Source of the DNA: Chitinispirillum alkaliphilum
GTDB taxonomy: Bacteria > Fibrobacterota > Chitinivibrionia > Chitinivibrionales > Chitinispirillaceae
NCBI GenBank assembly: GCA_001045525.1
Contig: LDWW01000003.1
Location: 220,454 to 284,453 of the forward strand
Direction: 5' to 3'
Length of the DNA: 64,000 nucleotides
Part shown: in pieces, positions 62,813-64,000 of the stretch
Layout: each line of letters opens with the position of its first letter
Position numbering within the stretch: position 1 is the first letter of the stretch
Position numbers and translations under genes: made by a program
Notes under the pieces: model-generated
What the model was told of the DNA's origin: nothing
The model's input: the letters and a program-made list of their open reading frames with translations, nothing else
The model's database searches: none

Positions 62813-63823
62813 ATGAAAGATGCGTTATTGTATGAGCAATTTCAAAGCGGAACTGTTCACTGTTTCCTGTGTGCTCATGGCTGCAAAATACCCCCAAATT
62901 CATTTGGTATCTGCTCTGTAAGACAAAATTTCAAGGGCAAGCTGTACACTCACGCTTATGGGAGGGTAATTGCACAACAGGTAGATCCGGTTGAAAAAAA
63001 ACCTCTATACCACTTTCTCCCCGGAACCAAAACATTCTCCATATCGACTATTGGGTGTAATTTCAAATGTGGGTTTTGTCAAAACTGGCAGATCTCGCAA
63101 TTGGGTGCAGATCAACGGGGTGATCGATGGGGGAGTGAGCTAACTCCTCAGGGTGCTGTGGAGTTAGCTCAAAAATGTGGGTGTGGGAGTATATCTTTTA
63201 CCTATACAGAACCCACAATTTTCTTTGAATATGCCCTTGAGATCTGTAAGTTGGCAAAGAAACAGGGCATTTCCACTATTTTTGTTTCAAATGGTTATAT
63301 GAGCGGGGAGGCCTTAAAGGAGATTAGTCCCTGGCTTGATGCCTGTAATATTGATCTGAAATCATTCAGCGATCGTTTTTACAATAAATTCTGCCACGCA
63401 CGCCTTGAGCCGGTTCTTAATTGTCTTAAAACCGTGGCTGAATCAGACATATGGTTAGAGATAACTACTCTTCTGGTCACCGGAGAGAATGATTCTTCTG
63501 AAGAGCTGGAACTTCTTGCTTCGTTTATTGCCCGGGAACTTGGGAAAGATGTGCCTTGGCACATTTCGAGGTTTTTCCCACAGTATGATATGACAGATCA
63601 TAGTGCAACACCCCTGTACACGATTAAAAATGCTGAAATCACAGGAAAAAAACATGGGTTGAGGTACATATACCCCGGAAACGTGAGCGGACCAAGTGAT
63701 ACCGTTTGTTTCAGGTGTAGGGCAACGCTTGTTAAAAGGGAAGGATACGACATACAGGAGTTGTGGATTAGAAAAGGATCGTGCAATCAGTGTGGGGCTG
63801 AGATTGCCGGGGTTTGGCATTAA
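62813..63823 (+). CDS. amrS: AmmeMemoRadiSam system radical SAM protein
   Basis: 336 residues. CAHGCKIPPNSFGICSVRQN at the N terminus, the radical SAM motif IGCNFKCGFCQNWQIS (CxxxCxxC), and a C-terminal CFRCRATLVKRE with a second Cys pair (CNQCG). These are the AmrS family marks. The family usually occurs with AmrA/AmrB (AMMECR1/MEMO), which are not in the window. Its substrate is unknown. Confidence 0.9.
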   Translation: MKDALLYEQFQSGTVHCFLCAHGCKIPPNSFGICSVRQNFKGKLYTHAYGRVIAQQVDPVEKKPLYHFLPGTKTFSISTIGCNFKCGFCQNWQISQLGADQRGDRWGSELTPQGAVELAQKCGCGSISFTYTEPTIFFEYALEICKLAKKQGISTIFVSNGYMSGEALKEISPWLDACNIDLKSFSDRFYNKFCHARLEPVLNCLKTVAESDIWLEITTLLVTGENDSSEELELLASFIARELGKDVPWHISRFFPQYDMTDHSATPLYTIKNAEITGKKHGLRYIYPGNVSGPSDTVCFRCRATLVKREGYDIQELWIRKGSCNQCGAEIAGVWH

Positions 63824-63835
63824 GTCGTGCCCGTA

Positions 63836-63890
63836 GGAGTTGTTTGGGACGGAGTTGTTTGGGACGGAGTTGTTTGGGACGGAGTTGTTT
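63836..63890 (+). repeat. 15-base tandem repeat (3.7 copies)
   Basis: GGAGTTGTTTGGGAC occurs three times in a row, followed by its first ten bases, 13 bases after the amrS stop. No coding role is evident. Confidence 0.85.
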
Positions 63891-63939
63891 TTTTGTGTAG
63901 CACTAAAAACGATTGACATTGGTACTGGTACTTTTTTTT

Positions 63940-63949
63940 GGGGGGGGGG
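63940..63949 (+). repeat. Run of ten G after T8
   Basis: CTTTTTTTT is followed by ten G and then AAAA. It is non-coding and another of the long G tracts in this window. Confidence 0.85.
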
Positions 63950-64000
63950 AAAAGGCCGTGTGAAAGGGTTTTAAATCAGCAACTAAGTTTGAACTCCAAG

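Overview
The window reads as a chromosomal segment of a flagellated, chitin-degrading Gram-negative bacterium. The gene content (multidomain GH18 chitinase, GH20 hexosaminidase, a C25 gingipain-like peptidase with a type IX-like sorting tail, FliW/CsrA-controlled flagellin, RpoN promoters) fits the Fibrobacterota, perhaps the chitinolytic Chitinispirillum/Chitinivibrio branch. This placement is inferred from gene content only. No tRNA, rRNA, CRISPR array, insertion sequence or prophage was recognised.

Layout. (1) 1-6.1 kb: end of glycogen phosphorylase translationally coupled to a PTS enzyme I, then folE, an AgmX/TonB-C-like protein, a DNA alkyltransferase, pdxA, an interrupted small ORF and csrA. 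(2) 5.9-12.1 kb: a leftward flagellar block transcribed flgJ-flgN-flgK-flgL, fliC, fliW-csrA, with sigma-54 promoters before flgJ and fliC and a GGA-rich fliC leader. (3) 12.3-20 kb: degenerate receiver protein, TatD nuclease, chitinase, PAS-GGDEF*-EAL protein, AspRS. (4) 20-26.7 kb: secreted protein, hemerythrin protein behind an FNR-like box, DUF493, and a stress-like set (baeRF, holin-like membrane proteins, PRC-barrel, RRM). (5) 26.8-39.5 kb: alpha-glucan/trehalose genes (six-hairpin glycosidase, GT4, TreS-maltokinase), a second enzyme I, and a small NadE-like/ACP/B12-radical-SAM locus. (6) 39.5-45.2 kb: tag, ispD and the argCBDG operon. (7) 45.4-54 kb: flavodoxin remnant, class A PBP with an apparent start-proximal frameshift, FecR/CsgG-like protein, ilvD, C25 peptidase. 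(8) 54-58.6 kb: NtrC-type two-component pair divergent from a small secreted protein with a sigma-54 promoter and upstream dyads, then a CDF transporter. (9) 58.8-64 kb: GH20, NUDIX, HD-GYP, AmrS and a short tandem repeat.

How the parts fit. Chitinase and the apparently cytoplasmic GH20 enzyme could serve extracellular and intracellular steps of chitin use. Glycogen phosphorylase, TreS-maltokinase, the six-hairpin glycosidase and two enzyme I paralogs point to storage-glucan and trehalose metabolism under PTS control. Two c-di-GMP enzymes (an EAL with degenerate GGDEF, and an HD-GYP) bias the window towards c-di-GMP breakdown, in keeping with motility. Sigma-54 appears as a common theme: two flagellar promoters, one envelope-stress-like promoter, and an RpoN-activating response regulator.

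The most notable items are the ZraSR/ZraP-like module with four half-sites upstream of its promoter, the hairpin that hides the ribosome binding site of the C25 peptidase, the NadE-like/ACP/radical-SAM locus, long poly-G/C tracts including ones inside flgJ and tag, and the frameshift at the PBP start.
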